Assembly (NCBI GenBank): GCA_946699065.1
Contig: CAMPDV010000902.1
Coordinates: 1-64,000, forward strand
Length of the DNA stretch: 64,000 nt
Origin: Loxodes magnus
Taxonomy: Eukaryota; Ciliophora; Karyorelictea; Loxodida; Loxodidae
Reading direction: 5' to 3'
The first letter of the stretch is position 1, and every line of letters starts with the position of its first letter. This document shows, piece by piece, positions 34,895 through 47,194 of this stretch. A model generated the notes under the pieces. It was not told the DNA's origin. It searched no databases and saw only the letters and a list, made by a program, of their open reading frames with translations. Made by a program: the position numbers and the translations under genes.

Positions 34895-37800
34895 ATAATA
34901 AGCAAGAAGACTTAAGAAACCACATGAGAAAAGAATTTTGACATTTTTAAACATAAACTTAAATAAAGTGATGTTTCTGAATAAAAAAGAAGCTTCATTT
35001 AATAGGAATTTTATTAAAGTGAAATAATTATAAATTTTATAGTTTAAGGTTTATTAAATTATTATTAAAGATTTATCTCTTAATTAATCTCATTCAAACT
35101 ATATTTACTATGAAATATAAACTTATTTTATTATTTCTTATGATTTAATTAAATATCTTGTATTTACTTTAAATAAATATAAAACATATTTATTCTTCTT
35201 TATATAGAATACTTATTTAAGATCTATTATTTTATTCTTAAACTAATTTATTACTAACTTCTTTAATTATTCGTTAAGTTAAAAAAATATTTCATTTATA
35301 TAGCTTCTAAAATTACTTAATGAATATCTTAAAAAAAATGAAATTTAAAATTTTATTTTTATATCAAGACAAAATAAAATTTCTAAGAATTAAGAATCAA
35401 CAAAATAGAAAAATTTGACATAGAATGTTAGATTAAGATTTATTACTTTATTTTATTTCTGAGTTTGAATAATTTATGATATTATAATAAAGTTTAGCTT
35501 TTTTATATTCAGATTTATTAATTTATTAAAAATAGTTTTTTTATATTTGTTTTCTTATCATTATTTTTATTTATCTTTTTTTAATTTTTTATTATATATA
35601 ATTAAAGCTTTTATAAAGATGTTTTTATTTATAAATTGTTCATTTATTTCTCTTTTTATTATAATATTTTATTTTGATGCTTTTGTTTTACTTTAATATA
35701 TTATGAGAGCCAATTCTTTAATTATTAAGCCTCCAATATTATTAATTATGTGTTTTAATCAGTTTAAGCAATACAATTTAATCTTTTTATTTTATTTATT
35801 TAGTTATATTTAAAGCTACCTCATTCTGTAGTTTTACCTTAAATTTTCTTTTTTTGTTCTTATCTAGTATATTTATCTTATAAAATGACTTATTCATATG
35901 TGAAATTAACATATATTATTGCTTTTTAAAGATTAATTTTAATAATTACATTAATTAATTTTATTTAATAAGAATAATTAATTTTATATCTACACTTGCA
36001 AATATAAATATTTCACAGGATTCTAAATTCAAAAATCTTTTAATTGTTGGAAACGGAGAAGGCTTAAAAGAATGAAGTAAAAGGTGAGAAGAAAATAAGA
36101 TTTATTAGTAAATGATGAGATTTAAGGCATAATAAAAAAATGAAGTAAGTAAAATTTTAAATTGTCATAATATCTCTAATCTTAGAGAGTTACCCGGTCT
36201 ATTCCAAGATTTTGAAGAAAGTTTTTTTTTTAATTATCTGGCTTTATAAGGGTTAGAAGTTTATGATTTTCGAAATTATATTCATTACTCAATGTATTCT
36301 CTGTTTGCAAAAACTGATTAGCAGTATATCTGTTATAATTATTTAAAATTTCATTCAGAAAGAGAAACATGATGAGAACTACTTTTCACAAGCATTAGAA
36401 GTTAATACTTCATTGATTAAAAAAATTCGCAAGCATCTTTTGGTAAATAAAGCATTTATAATAATTAAAATTTTCAAACACTTTTTTAGTTAAAAAATTT
36501 AAATTTAAAATTATTAAGTAACTTTTATTATGCTATGAGATTAAATATACACAGAGTTAATTCAAACTTAAAAAATCAACGCTATTTAAAATTTTGTCTT
36601 ATAGATTGAAAAAAGTAAACTTTTTTAGTAAAATTATAGAATAATTATTTTAATATTAACATTTAAAATTGTATTACTTTAAAAATTATTCAGATTATCT
36701 TTGTCTTAATTATAAATTTTAGAGTTAGTATTATCGCGCACTAAGCATCAATTAAAATTATTTAAAATTAACGATCTAAATTTTTTAATAATTAGATATT
36801 AAATTATTATATTAGGATTTGAATTAATGAATATCTAAATAAATAATTTTCATATCTTCAATAAAAAATTAAATTGTTTCCTCAAATTAAAAAAATTAAA
36901 CCTTTTAAGCTTTATTAGTAGATCAACAAACATTCAAAAGATCTAGCTTGAAAGATTTAAATTTTTTTACTATTTAATATATTATTTTCTCTCATCTCTT
37001 TTTTAATAATTTATAATTAATTTATTTTATGATGAAAAATAAATTTTTAATCATAATTTGCTATTTAGCAATTCTGAATTCATAAATATACATGAAAAAA
37101 ATTAAATATTTTCTAACTGTTTTTTTATTAAATTTATAATCCTTACCTATAATAAATATCAAAAATAGCAAAATAAATAAATTCTTATATTATAAAAAGT
37201 AAAAATTGTATAAAATAAATCTATATTATAAATATTTTTATTTTAAATTTAGAGAGATGTAATTAACAATTTATGTAGATAAAATTATTTACATTATTAA
37301 AATATATCTAAAAATATTTACTCTTTTTAATATATATTCTCCTTAAAAATTTTGTCCATTTTTAAAATTTCCTGAAGTGAAAAAAGCAAAAAAGAAATTT
37401 TTAAATATTTAAAATATTACTAATTTCTCTAATACTTTTTATATACAAAATTTTTATACTTCTAACTATTTTATCTTAAAAAAAAATTGTAAGCCTTAAC
37501 ATTAAAATTTTAAAAATTTTTATTCCGTCCGAAAAAACTCTTGTAGTATAAAACGCTGAGCAAAAAAACAAAAATAAATTTTCACGCTTTTTAACCTTAA
37601 AAACATTTTTTACTTTTTAAATATTTATTTTCGAAATTAATCCTAAAAATATTTTAAATTCTTGAAACCAAAAAATACTTTGTTCTTAAAAAAAAAATTA
37701 ACTCCAAACTAAAACGAAAAAAAATATTTCGAATTTTTTTGGAAATTAAAAAAAATTAAATTTTTTTGTCTTATTACAGTTCTAAAAAAAAATTTTAATT

Positions 37801-38540
37801 AAACAAAATTTTTTTAATCCAACTTTTTATTCCCAATATTAATATAAACTTTTCACTAATTCCGTTTCTCCTTTAAAATTAATTCATTCTCCTTCATATC
37901 CTTTACTTAACAAACCTCACTCTTTAATAATTTAATCAACACTCCCAACTCTTATACCTTTTTACCCTTTTTTAGTTCCATTTCAAATTTTTTTGTCCTA
38001 ACTTTCACACTTTTGTTCCAACAGAAAAATCTCTTATAGTGCAAAACGCTGAGAAAAAAAAAATTTTTTTTCTTTCATTATTTTTATACTATATAAACCT
38101 TTTTTACTTTTTTTATTCTTATTTTAAGAATTGGCATAAAAATTTTAATATTCTTAAATTAAAAAAATATTTTACATTAAAAAAAAATACACTACTTAAT
38201 TCTAAAAAATTCTTTCTTTTCCTTTTTTCAAGTATCTAAAATTCAAAATTCTCAAATACTTTTTTTTATTGGCAAACTCAAAATATTTTTTTCAAATAGA
38301 AATATTTTTACTCTCCTCTCTTAAATTAAAAATATATAAACTCTCAACTAATTCCATTTCTCTCTTTTAACTAATCCCTTCTTAATCTTATTAAAACTTA
38401 AACTTAAAAAACCTCACTCTTTAATAAAATTATATCAACACTTCCTATCCCTTTTTATACACTTTTTTAGTTCCATTTCAAATTTTTTGTAAAAAAAAAT
38501 CACTTTCGTTCCTACCAAATTTATTTTATAGTTTAGACTT
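34895..38540 (+). repeat. 3.6-kb dispersed repeat, copy I
   Basis: It is nearly collinear with 47,195-50,890 in direct orientation, from GACTTAAGAAACCACATGAG at the left to the last boxed unit at the right. Identity looks high, with point changes and short indels. One minus-strand stretch near 35,700-35,780 gives YCLNWLKHIINNIGGLIIKE in both copies, a possible coding relic, but most of the element looks non-coding. No terminal inverted repeats or target-site duplications are evident. Confidence 0.85.
37523..38510 (+). repeat. tandem ~493-bp boxed units in copy I
   Basis: Boxes beginning TTCCGTCCGAAAAA and TTCCAACAGAAAAA lie 493 bp apart (37,523 and 38,016). Each is followed by CTCTT-TAGTG/A and by AAAACGCTGAG. 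Between boxes the units share TTTCACTAATTCCGTTTCTC- and CCTCACTCTTTAATAA-like words. The box is GC-rich relative to its surroundings. Confidence 0.75.
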
Positions 38541-38689
38541 TTTAACTAGGAAAGGTTATTTAATGAATGGTTTAATTTATTGTAATAAATCTTTGTAAAT
38601 GAAATAGTTATTCTAAATCTTCTACTTTAAGCTTATAACTTTATTATTTATTTCCCTTTTATTTCTATTCTTTATATTAAGCCACCTCA

Positions 38690-41600
38690 CTCTTATTGAA
38701 AGCAAAATTATCTTAAGAAGTCTTATCAATGATAGCTGTTTTAGTGCTATTTGATTTATTTACTCTGCTTGTATTTTCGTAAGATTAAAATTCTTCTTAG
38801 TTTTCTTAAACTTCTAGCTTACTTTCCCTAGATCTTATACTCATTAACTACTATTTTCTTTTAAGTTGCATAAGCAATTTTTAAGTTTCAATGCTTTGCT
38901 TATCTACTGTCTCTGCCTCAATTGCATTTGATAGTAGCATATCTGTTGATATTTGCAGCCTTTAGTTTTAAGCTTGGATATGTTGCTTTAATATGCTAGG
39001 ATCTATCCTTAGTTTATATTAGAACCTAAACAAATTAACTAAATCAGGTTCTATTTATTTTAGCAGCTTTTTATACCTAGACATGACTACTAGCCCTATA
39101 GTTAGAATGATCACTATACCTACTAAAAGTATTACTTGCAAAGTAATTCTATGATTATCACTTGCATTTATAGATATTCCTGATATAGTACCTACTAATG
39201 CTACTAGTAAAAGAAGAATAAACTATAGTCAGTTAACTTTCTAGTAAGTAATTACCTTTTTTATTAAAACTAAGCAAAAGTAAAGAAGGTAATAGAGTAT
39301 ATGATAGCATGACTAATAGGATACAATTAAGTATCTAGTTAATAAGTACTAGAAATTAGCAAATCAAAGTCTTTAGAATTATGAATCATGTCTTCTACTT
39401 TATATTAATGGTGTCTTTCTGAACTTCCTATCAATGTGGACGAATCAATATAACTAGTGGAACATAGAAAAATAAAGCTAAATTACTAAATATTATAGTT
39501 ATTATATGAGGTTAAGAAAGACACTACTTGGAACAATCTAAGTCTAAAAAGGATTCTCAAACTTCTATTTCAAAGTTTAGATTACTATCCCTTCCATAAC
39601 TACATCTCATTATTTAAGCTACTAAGAAAATTACTCCTATCAAAGTTATTTCTATCAAAGCTGGAGAGCATTTATAAGTTAGTTTTCCTTTATTTCTAAG
39701 TAACTTCAAATTATAATAGAACAGCTATTGCCAATAATAATGTTAAGAAATCAAAACCACTTCATAGCTTTATTATACCTCAGAACGCTAAATCTGTTAC
39801 TCTCGTTGTCAAATAACTAAACGAAATAGACTAAACAGAACTTATTTAGTATAGAAGTGGTCTTAAATCAGGTCCTAATAAAATGTATTAGGCAAATTAA
39901 ATAAAAAGTATCTATGAAAAGAATTCATCTTCACTTGTCATTCATACTTCTTTGCTCAAAATTTCCTATTTTCTAGATTTTCATATTTTAAATCCAAAAA
40001 ATGAAGTTAGCAAAGCTATACTAAATAGTACTACTTATTATATTATTATTGCGTTGTATCTTCTCTCATATTTTTTAACTCTCCGTACTGCAAAATCACA
40101 GTTATCACTATATAGTTCAAATGAATCTTTAGGAATGTTAGTTGTATTATTATTTCGTATAGGTTCATTATGTTTAGTTCAAACGATAGCACAAGTTTGG
40201 CAGTACTCAAGATAAGGCACAAGATGTAGATTTCAGTTAGAATCATAGTAATTATTCATAAAGAAGAAGTTCTGATTATCTCTAAAGATGCTATTTTTCT
40301 CAAATTTTATGCTTCCATTACATCCTAAAAATTTCTTATTTCTCATTTTTTAAATCAGATTAGCAGGAATATAGTAGTCTAAGCCTTCTTCTATGCATTG
40401 CTAAAGACCATATGCTAATATTATTGGCTATTCTAAGTAGTAGCAAGAAGTGAAATGAATAGAGCTATTACATTACTCTTGTATTTCTAGTAATTTTTAG
40501 CCTTCTTCTCCTACATACTCAATTGGAGTTATGGTCATTAAACCATTTAAAAGTTTTCTTACAGCTTTGAGTACTTCAGGCTAATTTTAAGCTTCGTAAT
40601 TATAAGCATTATATAAAAGCTCAAAATTAGTATCTCCCTCTTACCATCCTAGTTCCATTAGTTTATCAACTGAAAACCAAATAAAATTAGCAGCAGGTGA
40701 GGAAAAGATAATTTTGATTTCCCTTTGCATGATTTGATTTGCAAGTTGTTCATATACTTGAAGATTTCATACATTATCTCCTTTTATGAAAGTAGTATCA
40801 TAAGAGTTCATTACAGTTCTATAAGTTTCTTAAAGATTTTATATGCTAAAATTTCAAATTTATCTATTTGAAGGCTCGAAATCTTAGAAAACAATTCCAA
40901 CTTTATTTAAATTAATTTTTTCAGTTAATTTGAGGTACATTATACCAAATAAATTTCAGGAAATGTAGTTATCTAGAACATTACTATAGAGATTGGTGTT
41001 GTTAAGTTGATCTTCTTTACTTGTAATAATATAAGGAATATTAATTCCAAGTTATTAGAAAGTAAAATAAACTGGACTTCAATTTGATATAATCAAAGAC
41101 GCTAAATGGCTAATTCCTATATCACTTTATTATCTGCAAGTACTTATAAAGTAAAATTTAAGTTGAAATCCAACCAACCATAGACAGTGGATTCTCTTTA
41201 AGTAAAGATCTTCCTGGTATTATTTTTTCTGTGTTTATGTAAGAAACTACACAAGGAATGTAATAAGAGGGTAATTAAAGAATCGATTAAGCTGAAGACA
41301 TTTATGATCCGTTAGAGTTAGTCGAATAAGAAAAATCTATATAAAAATTATCAGGTGGAGTGTAAGTTTGTCCTGGATATAGCACAGAATTCTTCTATAT
41401 TACCCAATCCTAAGATATTTGAAAAACTTCATCAGGCTATCCTTTCTAGTTATTATAAACAGAAAACTAGGCTTTTATTTTATTATTTTGATTAAAGAGT
41501 TGTTTGAGCATTTGCTTATTGGTAAAGTAGCTTTCTTAAGAAACAAAAGTTAAGGAAAGTGTCGTATAGTATGCAGTCAATTCGAAATAGGATTTCGGAA

Positions 41601-42060
41601 TAAATCCTTTCGGAGTAATTCCAATAACTCCGTCGTCTAGAACATTGATATGAATTTAGGTATTGGATTAAACTAATTAAGTTACTTCTGGATTAATCAA
41701 ATAAGAAGATTCTAATCCTAATATCTAAAGGTATTTATCAGCTGTAATTTATAAAAGGTAAATTTAAAGCATAGCGAAAGCTTATCAACAAATATCTGGT
41801 TATAGTAAACTACAGGAGCAGCATAGAGTCTTAGCATCTTAGTGATTTATTATGGAGTAGTATTTTATATTTATTAGTTGTAGCATTAAGTTGAATTTAA
41901 TCCATAATAAGAGTGTAGAGGAATATTAACAGTGGTAGTTAGGTTTATTTGATTAGTATCAAAAGTCTCAAGAGGTTTATAAAATGTTTATTCTTATTGA
42001 TATATTAACGAAAGCTGTTTAAAGTTTAGTTTGTCTAATAAAAGTTATAGCGGTTGTGGT
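38690..42060 (-). CDS. membrane receptor with ANF/PBP1-type ligand-binding domain
   Basis: The minus strand gives a long protein if TAA/TAG = Gln and TGA = Trp. The extracellular part includes NIPLHSYYGLNSTQCYN, VLDDGVIGITPKGFIPKS, then SPAANFIWFSVDKLMELGW and ending FLGCNGSIKFEKNSIFRDN, which matches the closing motif of receptor-family ligand-binding regions (PF01094 type). Membrane spans follow (ILFIDTFYLICLIHF; KAMKWFWFLNIIIGNS; FILLLLVALVGTISG; VILLVGIVIILTIGLVVM) and then a Gln-rich cytosolic tail. At 39,925-39,933 Trp-Arg-Trp is TGA-AGA-TGA. The likely role is sensing an extracellular ligand. Frame shifts or tiny introns remain near 41,760, 41,000-40,800 and 40,080, so the N-terminus and stop are not fixed. 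Confidence 0.65.
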
Positions 42061-45000
42061 TCCTATTGATAGGTTGGCATAATTAAATATAGATTTTGTT
42101 GATAGAATTACTAGTCTGTTGTATAGCGTAGTGACTGTATTTAGGTTAGTTTATAGGTATAATAGACATTAAAGGTGATGTGTAGAATAATTTGAATGGT
42201 ATAAGTTTGAATTTGATTTTGTATGTGTTAGATTTGTTTTGTTATAAGGATAAAGGCACTATACTGTACTTATCTATTGTATATGATACATAGTGATCTA
42301 AGTAAGTTGTTGTTGACTCTAAAGATAGCAATAAAGATTTGATTATAATGAATAAATAGTTGATATATTAAATGAACTATTGCTTTACATTAAGTATATG
42401 AGTTTGGTTTAAAAAAGGAAACATAATAATATTTGATCTTTTATTAGTTGTTAAATAAAATTGAAGAATTATGGATAAGATTAAATTATTAGCAATCGAA
42501 AAAGATATTAATAATGATAAAAACTAAATTAAAAAGTTAAATTAATTTTAATTTAAGAAATATTTCATAAGGTGCTTATATCTATTTTTTCAATAAATGC
42601 CTTAATCATTTGATAAAACTTAAATCATTTATAATATTTAATTTTAGTAAGAAGTGATTCATAAATTTAAACAGATCAGAGTATATATGAATAAAGTATT
42701 TAAGTTGATTGATAAATTAAAATAATTTAAGTATTATATTGATTTATTAGAGGATTAGAGGAAATTAAGCATAAAGTCTATTATAATATCTTAAGCGAAT
42801 CATTTATTTTCAATCTATTAGCAACTCTACAATTAACGTGCTTGAATGTTTATTTATTGTACCTAAAATGTTTATTTAATGCATGCTAATAGAATGTGGA
42901 TTTAACTAAAGTTTTTATAAATAAAATAGAAATAAATAAATTAAAGAAATAAATTAAGATTAATTTTAGAATTCATTTTAAAGCTTTCAAAAGTTTTTAC
43001 TCATCTGTGAATAAATCAAATTTTGGATCATTAATTAACTTAGACATCTTTGTACTAAAGTTCGCGCTTAAGATGAGAAAAATACATTTTTAGGAAATTG
43101 AAAAGGAATTTTTTTAATTCTGGAAATAGTTGATTTGAGAAAAAAGAGAAAAAAAGAAAAGTAGATAAACTAATGAAGATAAAAATAGAAAATAAATGTA
43201 AAATTTAAATTTTATTTTACTAGTTTATTTATAAAAAATTATTTTAGAATAAATTTATAAAAATTATAACCAAAAATTAACTGCTTAATTAAATGTGACC
43301 ATTCCTTTTTACACAGTATAAGGCTTAGTTATATATGAACCTAAAATTTCTATCAGTCAACTAAAAGATTTAATTTAATTAAATTAGGAGACAAATATTT
43401 CTCAGTTTTTAGGCTTTTTTGATTTAGTTAAATGACAGTAGCTGTATTTACTTATAACTACTAAAAACTGTTAATTAATTTGAAAAATTATTATTAAAGT
43501 AAGTTGAAATATATAAAATAGTGTGCATACAAAATAATTTTTGGAATGATTAGAACTTATAAGAACCAATATTGTAATAAAATGCCATTAATTAAAATTT
43601 AATCTTTTCAATTGGCTTTGATAAATCAGTTCTAAAGCAGATGAACAGAATAGTGTTTAAAAGCAATAGAAGATTTTATGAAGTGTTCATGAAAGCTAAT
43701 TAGTTATAATGAATATATTAAACTTTGAGTTTTTGTTGAACTGTTTAAGTTTAAATTTATAAATAAGATAAATGAATCAAACCTTTAATATAAAAATTAA
43801 ATAAATAAATATAAGCTTAAAGAATTATATAATAAAGCTTTAATTATCTGGTTTTTCTATTTATTTTCATTAAAAAGGAAGATCAGATTAATTAAATAAA
43901 CTTACAATCCTTTAAATAGAAAATGTTTTAAAAATTATAAAACTTAACTAAAATTTAACATTTTTCTATCAAATTAATTTAAGCTTAAAATTATTTAGAC
44001 TTTAACTTTATAGTTAAGAATAAACATTTCTTTAGAAAAAAGCATTTCTCTAAATTTATTTTAGAGATTAATATTTATAAAATATAATCTTAATAATTTT
44101 TTATTAGTTTTTATTTAAAAATCATATATTTTATGGTTCCAACTAATATATAATTATAAGTATTTTAATATTCTTTGTTCAAAGTTTTGTTTCTAGGAGC
44201 AATCATTATTCATATTTCAATCTTTTAAGAAAAATTTAATATAGATAAATCCTAAATTATTAATAACCTTCATTATTATTCTTAAGCTTAATACTTCATT
44301 ATATGGTTATAATAAAGATTTATGTAGCTTTTTTCAATTTATGTGAAATAGAAGTCTATATAAATAAATTTAAGCTATATTTGAAGCTCATCTAGAAATC
44401 TATGTCCTTATGCTATTTAAATAAAATAAGGATTTAGTTTTTTAATTAGTTGCTTGAGTTTCTGACAGATACTAAAATATTAATTAATTAAATTTGATTT
44501 CTATATTATAAGCTTTAAATCGTTATTTGAATGTATTCAATTACTACTAAATACATTTTCATATTTTATAATTGAAAATTCTTCCTGAATAGCTTTAAAT
44601 AGAATATTTAATTTATAAGTAATTTTATAGAACTTCATTGTAAATAATATTAAGATAAATAAGCAATTTGCAGTTTATTTTAGCTATTTATTTTGATCTA
44701 TATAAGTTTATAGATTCAATTTTAGCTTAATAGACCCAATATTAATACATTTTCTCTTTAATTTCAATATCAGATTTAACATCAAATTAGTATATCTTTA
44801 ATAAACCTCCTATCAAATTATCATCCTCTTATTTTTAATTAACTAAATCATACACTAAATTAATACAAACAATACATCAAAGCTAGAATCATTTTATAAA
44901 ACTGTAAGATCTATTCAATAAATATAAAAGCGAGTGCATTGCTAAACTAATAACCACAGATACAATAAATCACTACTTTAGTAATTCATTAATCAATAGA

Positions 45001-45242
45001 TTTATTTTCAAACTTCCAAAACTTAAACTTATATTCTTCTTTGTATGCTCTAGTTATTATATACTCGCATCAAGACAAATACCTCAATAATAACCAAAAA
45101 CTCTCTTCCTTACTCAATTAAGAAATGCTTTTTTAATCAAATTATAAGTATAAACTTTATAAAAAGCTTAATAGCTCTTGGTATATTATAATTACCTAAG
45201 CTTTTCATTATTTATTTTTCTTCTACCTTTAATACTTAAACA
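42061..45242. other. AT-rich non-coding stretch
   Basis: About 3 kb with no motif-bearing frame. The part near 42,060-42,260 may contain the start of the receptor gene. The rest is A/T runs. Confidence 0.45.
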
Positions 45243-45680
45243 GCAGATTCAGAAGTTTTTTACAGGGATTATTTGGATATAATGTATACTGCACTCCTCT
45301 TAGCTATTCTTTTAAACGTAGTGCTTATGCTAAATATGATCAGATTTCTTTTTTCACTTCTATAAGCAAATTTTTTCTGGTTGATCTTTAGGTCTACATC
45401 CATTGACTAATTTTAAAGGAATAGGCTTTCGGCTAGCACTGCAAATTGGTTGAATTTTGTTTCTAATCATTCGATTCTAATATTTGCTGAGTATTTATTT
45501 TAAGTCTTTTATTCTTAAGTGCTAAACATCAGTATGCGATTTCTCCTTCAAGCTCTTATACATTTCTTAAAAGTTTAAAATTCTTCTATTACATAATTTG
45601 AGTTCTTAAAGTAAATTTTGCTAGTTGTATCTAGATTGGGATAGATCCTATTCAGAAGAGATTTTTGCGTAAAATGTTAG
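45243..45680 (+). pseudogene. membrane-protein fragment
   Basis: One frame free of TGA for about 145 codons gives DSEVFYRDYLDIMYTALLLA, a hydrophobic span ILLNVVLMLNMIRFLFSLL, then FFWLIFRSTSIDQFQRNRLS and SILIFAEYLFQVFY. Its composition is far from the surrounding AT-rich DNA. It recalls cytosolic loops plus spans of large ciliate membrane proteins. Family and missing ends are unknown. Confidence 0.4.
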
Positions 45681-46329
45681 TTTTTTATATAGTAGGTAAT
45701 GAAAGGATAAAAATAAGTGAATGATAAATTTAGTTTATAAGGTAAATAGTAAATTTTAATTGATTATTGTATATAATATTTAATTATTTAATTTAATTTT
45801 AACTTAAATATATTTTCTAATGGATAGTTCGTTGATCTCTTTAAATAAATGGTAAAACAGTTTTGCTTATAGCATAAAAATCTAAAGGGATAAGCATTAT
45901 ATTTAATTTAAGTTATATAGAAATAATAGCAAAAATATAAGAAAATAAAATATTTTTCTTATATTTAAATGATTTAAAAGGATGTAAATATGTTTTAATA
46001 ATAATATACTTATAAGTATAATTAATTAATTAATACTTTTATACTTAATTCTATTTAAACTAAGTCAGGATATTATTTTCCTTATATCAGATAATATAAT
46101 TAAACTATTATAAAGTAAGTTATAAAATTATAAATCAAAATAAAAATATATAATTTATTAAGAGTATCTGTTTAACTAATATTTTAAATTACCTAATTAT
46201 TCTCTAGGTAAAATTACTTTTTTTCTTAAATATGAAATTCTACCTATTTTGTTTTTTAAAACTGGAAAATATAATCAACTACGATAAAACTAAAGGTAGG
46301 TATTTAATATTTAGATAGAATATTCCAAG

Positions 46330-47060
46330 AACATACGGTCCTTTATTATCTGTAGCGATATCTAGTAACTATAATTGAATCGTATCGGGAAGTAGAGATA
46401 ATACGATAAAGATATGGGACTTAACAACTGGCTAGTGTAAGAGTACTTTATAGGGACATACGAATTCTTTATTATCTGTAGCGATTTCAAGAGACCAAAA
46501 AGGAATCGTACCGGAAAGTTCTGAAGGTACGATAATGATATGGAACTTAGCATCTGGTTAGTTAAAAAGTTCTTTGTAAGGACACACGAATGGTGTAAAT
46601 TCTTTAGCGATATCAAGTGATTGGAATTGAATTTTATTGGGAAGTTATGATAAATCGATCAATAAATGGGACTAGCTAACGTAAGGGTTCCTTGTGGGGG
46701 AGATAAAGATTCTGTGTTTTCTGTAGCGATTTCAAGTGACCAGAACTGATCATATCAGGAATTATTGATAAGATAATCAATATATGGGGATCCATAATTA
46801 GACAGCTACTTCGAACTCTTCAAGGTCATTCAAATAATGTATCAATTATTCAATTTAGTAATGCTTCAAGTGTTTCAATTTCTGGATCATGTAGATATGG
46901 AACTTTTATATAGGTGAATGTATATAAACTCTTTAAGGCTAAAAAATGATCTAAATTCTATAGCATTGGGTAAGGACAAGAAATAAATAGTATCAGGAGG
47001 ATATGATAATACTGTGAGAAAGTGGAAAATAATAAGTTGAGAGAAAGTAATAACTATTAA
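46330..47060 (+). pseudogene. WD40-repeat protein remnant
   Basis: At least five WD repeats can be read: SGSRDNTIKIWDLTTGQCKS, LQGHTNSLLSVAISRD, EGTIMIWNLASGQLKS, LQGHTNGVNSLAISSDW, GSYDKSINKWD, then in other frames IISGIIDKIINIWG-like and IVSGGYDNTVRKWK. WD40 propellers serve as protein-interaction scaffolds. In three repeats the codon before the I-V-S-G strand is TGA (46,376; 46,628; 46,747). Frameshifts after repeats 3, 4 and 5 and the lack of a start mark it as a broken fragment. Confidence 0.75.
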
Positions 47061-47194
47061 GACTTTTAATTTTACAATTTAAGAAGTTTATTATTACTAT
47101 TAGGTAAAGCATACTATGTATTTAATTACGTATAAAAGCTTTAGATTATATAAACCAATTAAAAATTAAGATATTTACGCATGGTAAAAAACAA

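Noticed and set aside
39952-40246. Small ORFs on both strands within the receptor region
   Set aside because: The minus-strand receptor frame with membrane spans explains the DNA; the small ORFs are in other frames.
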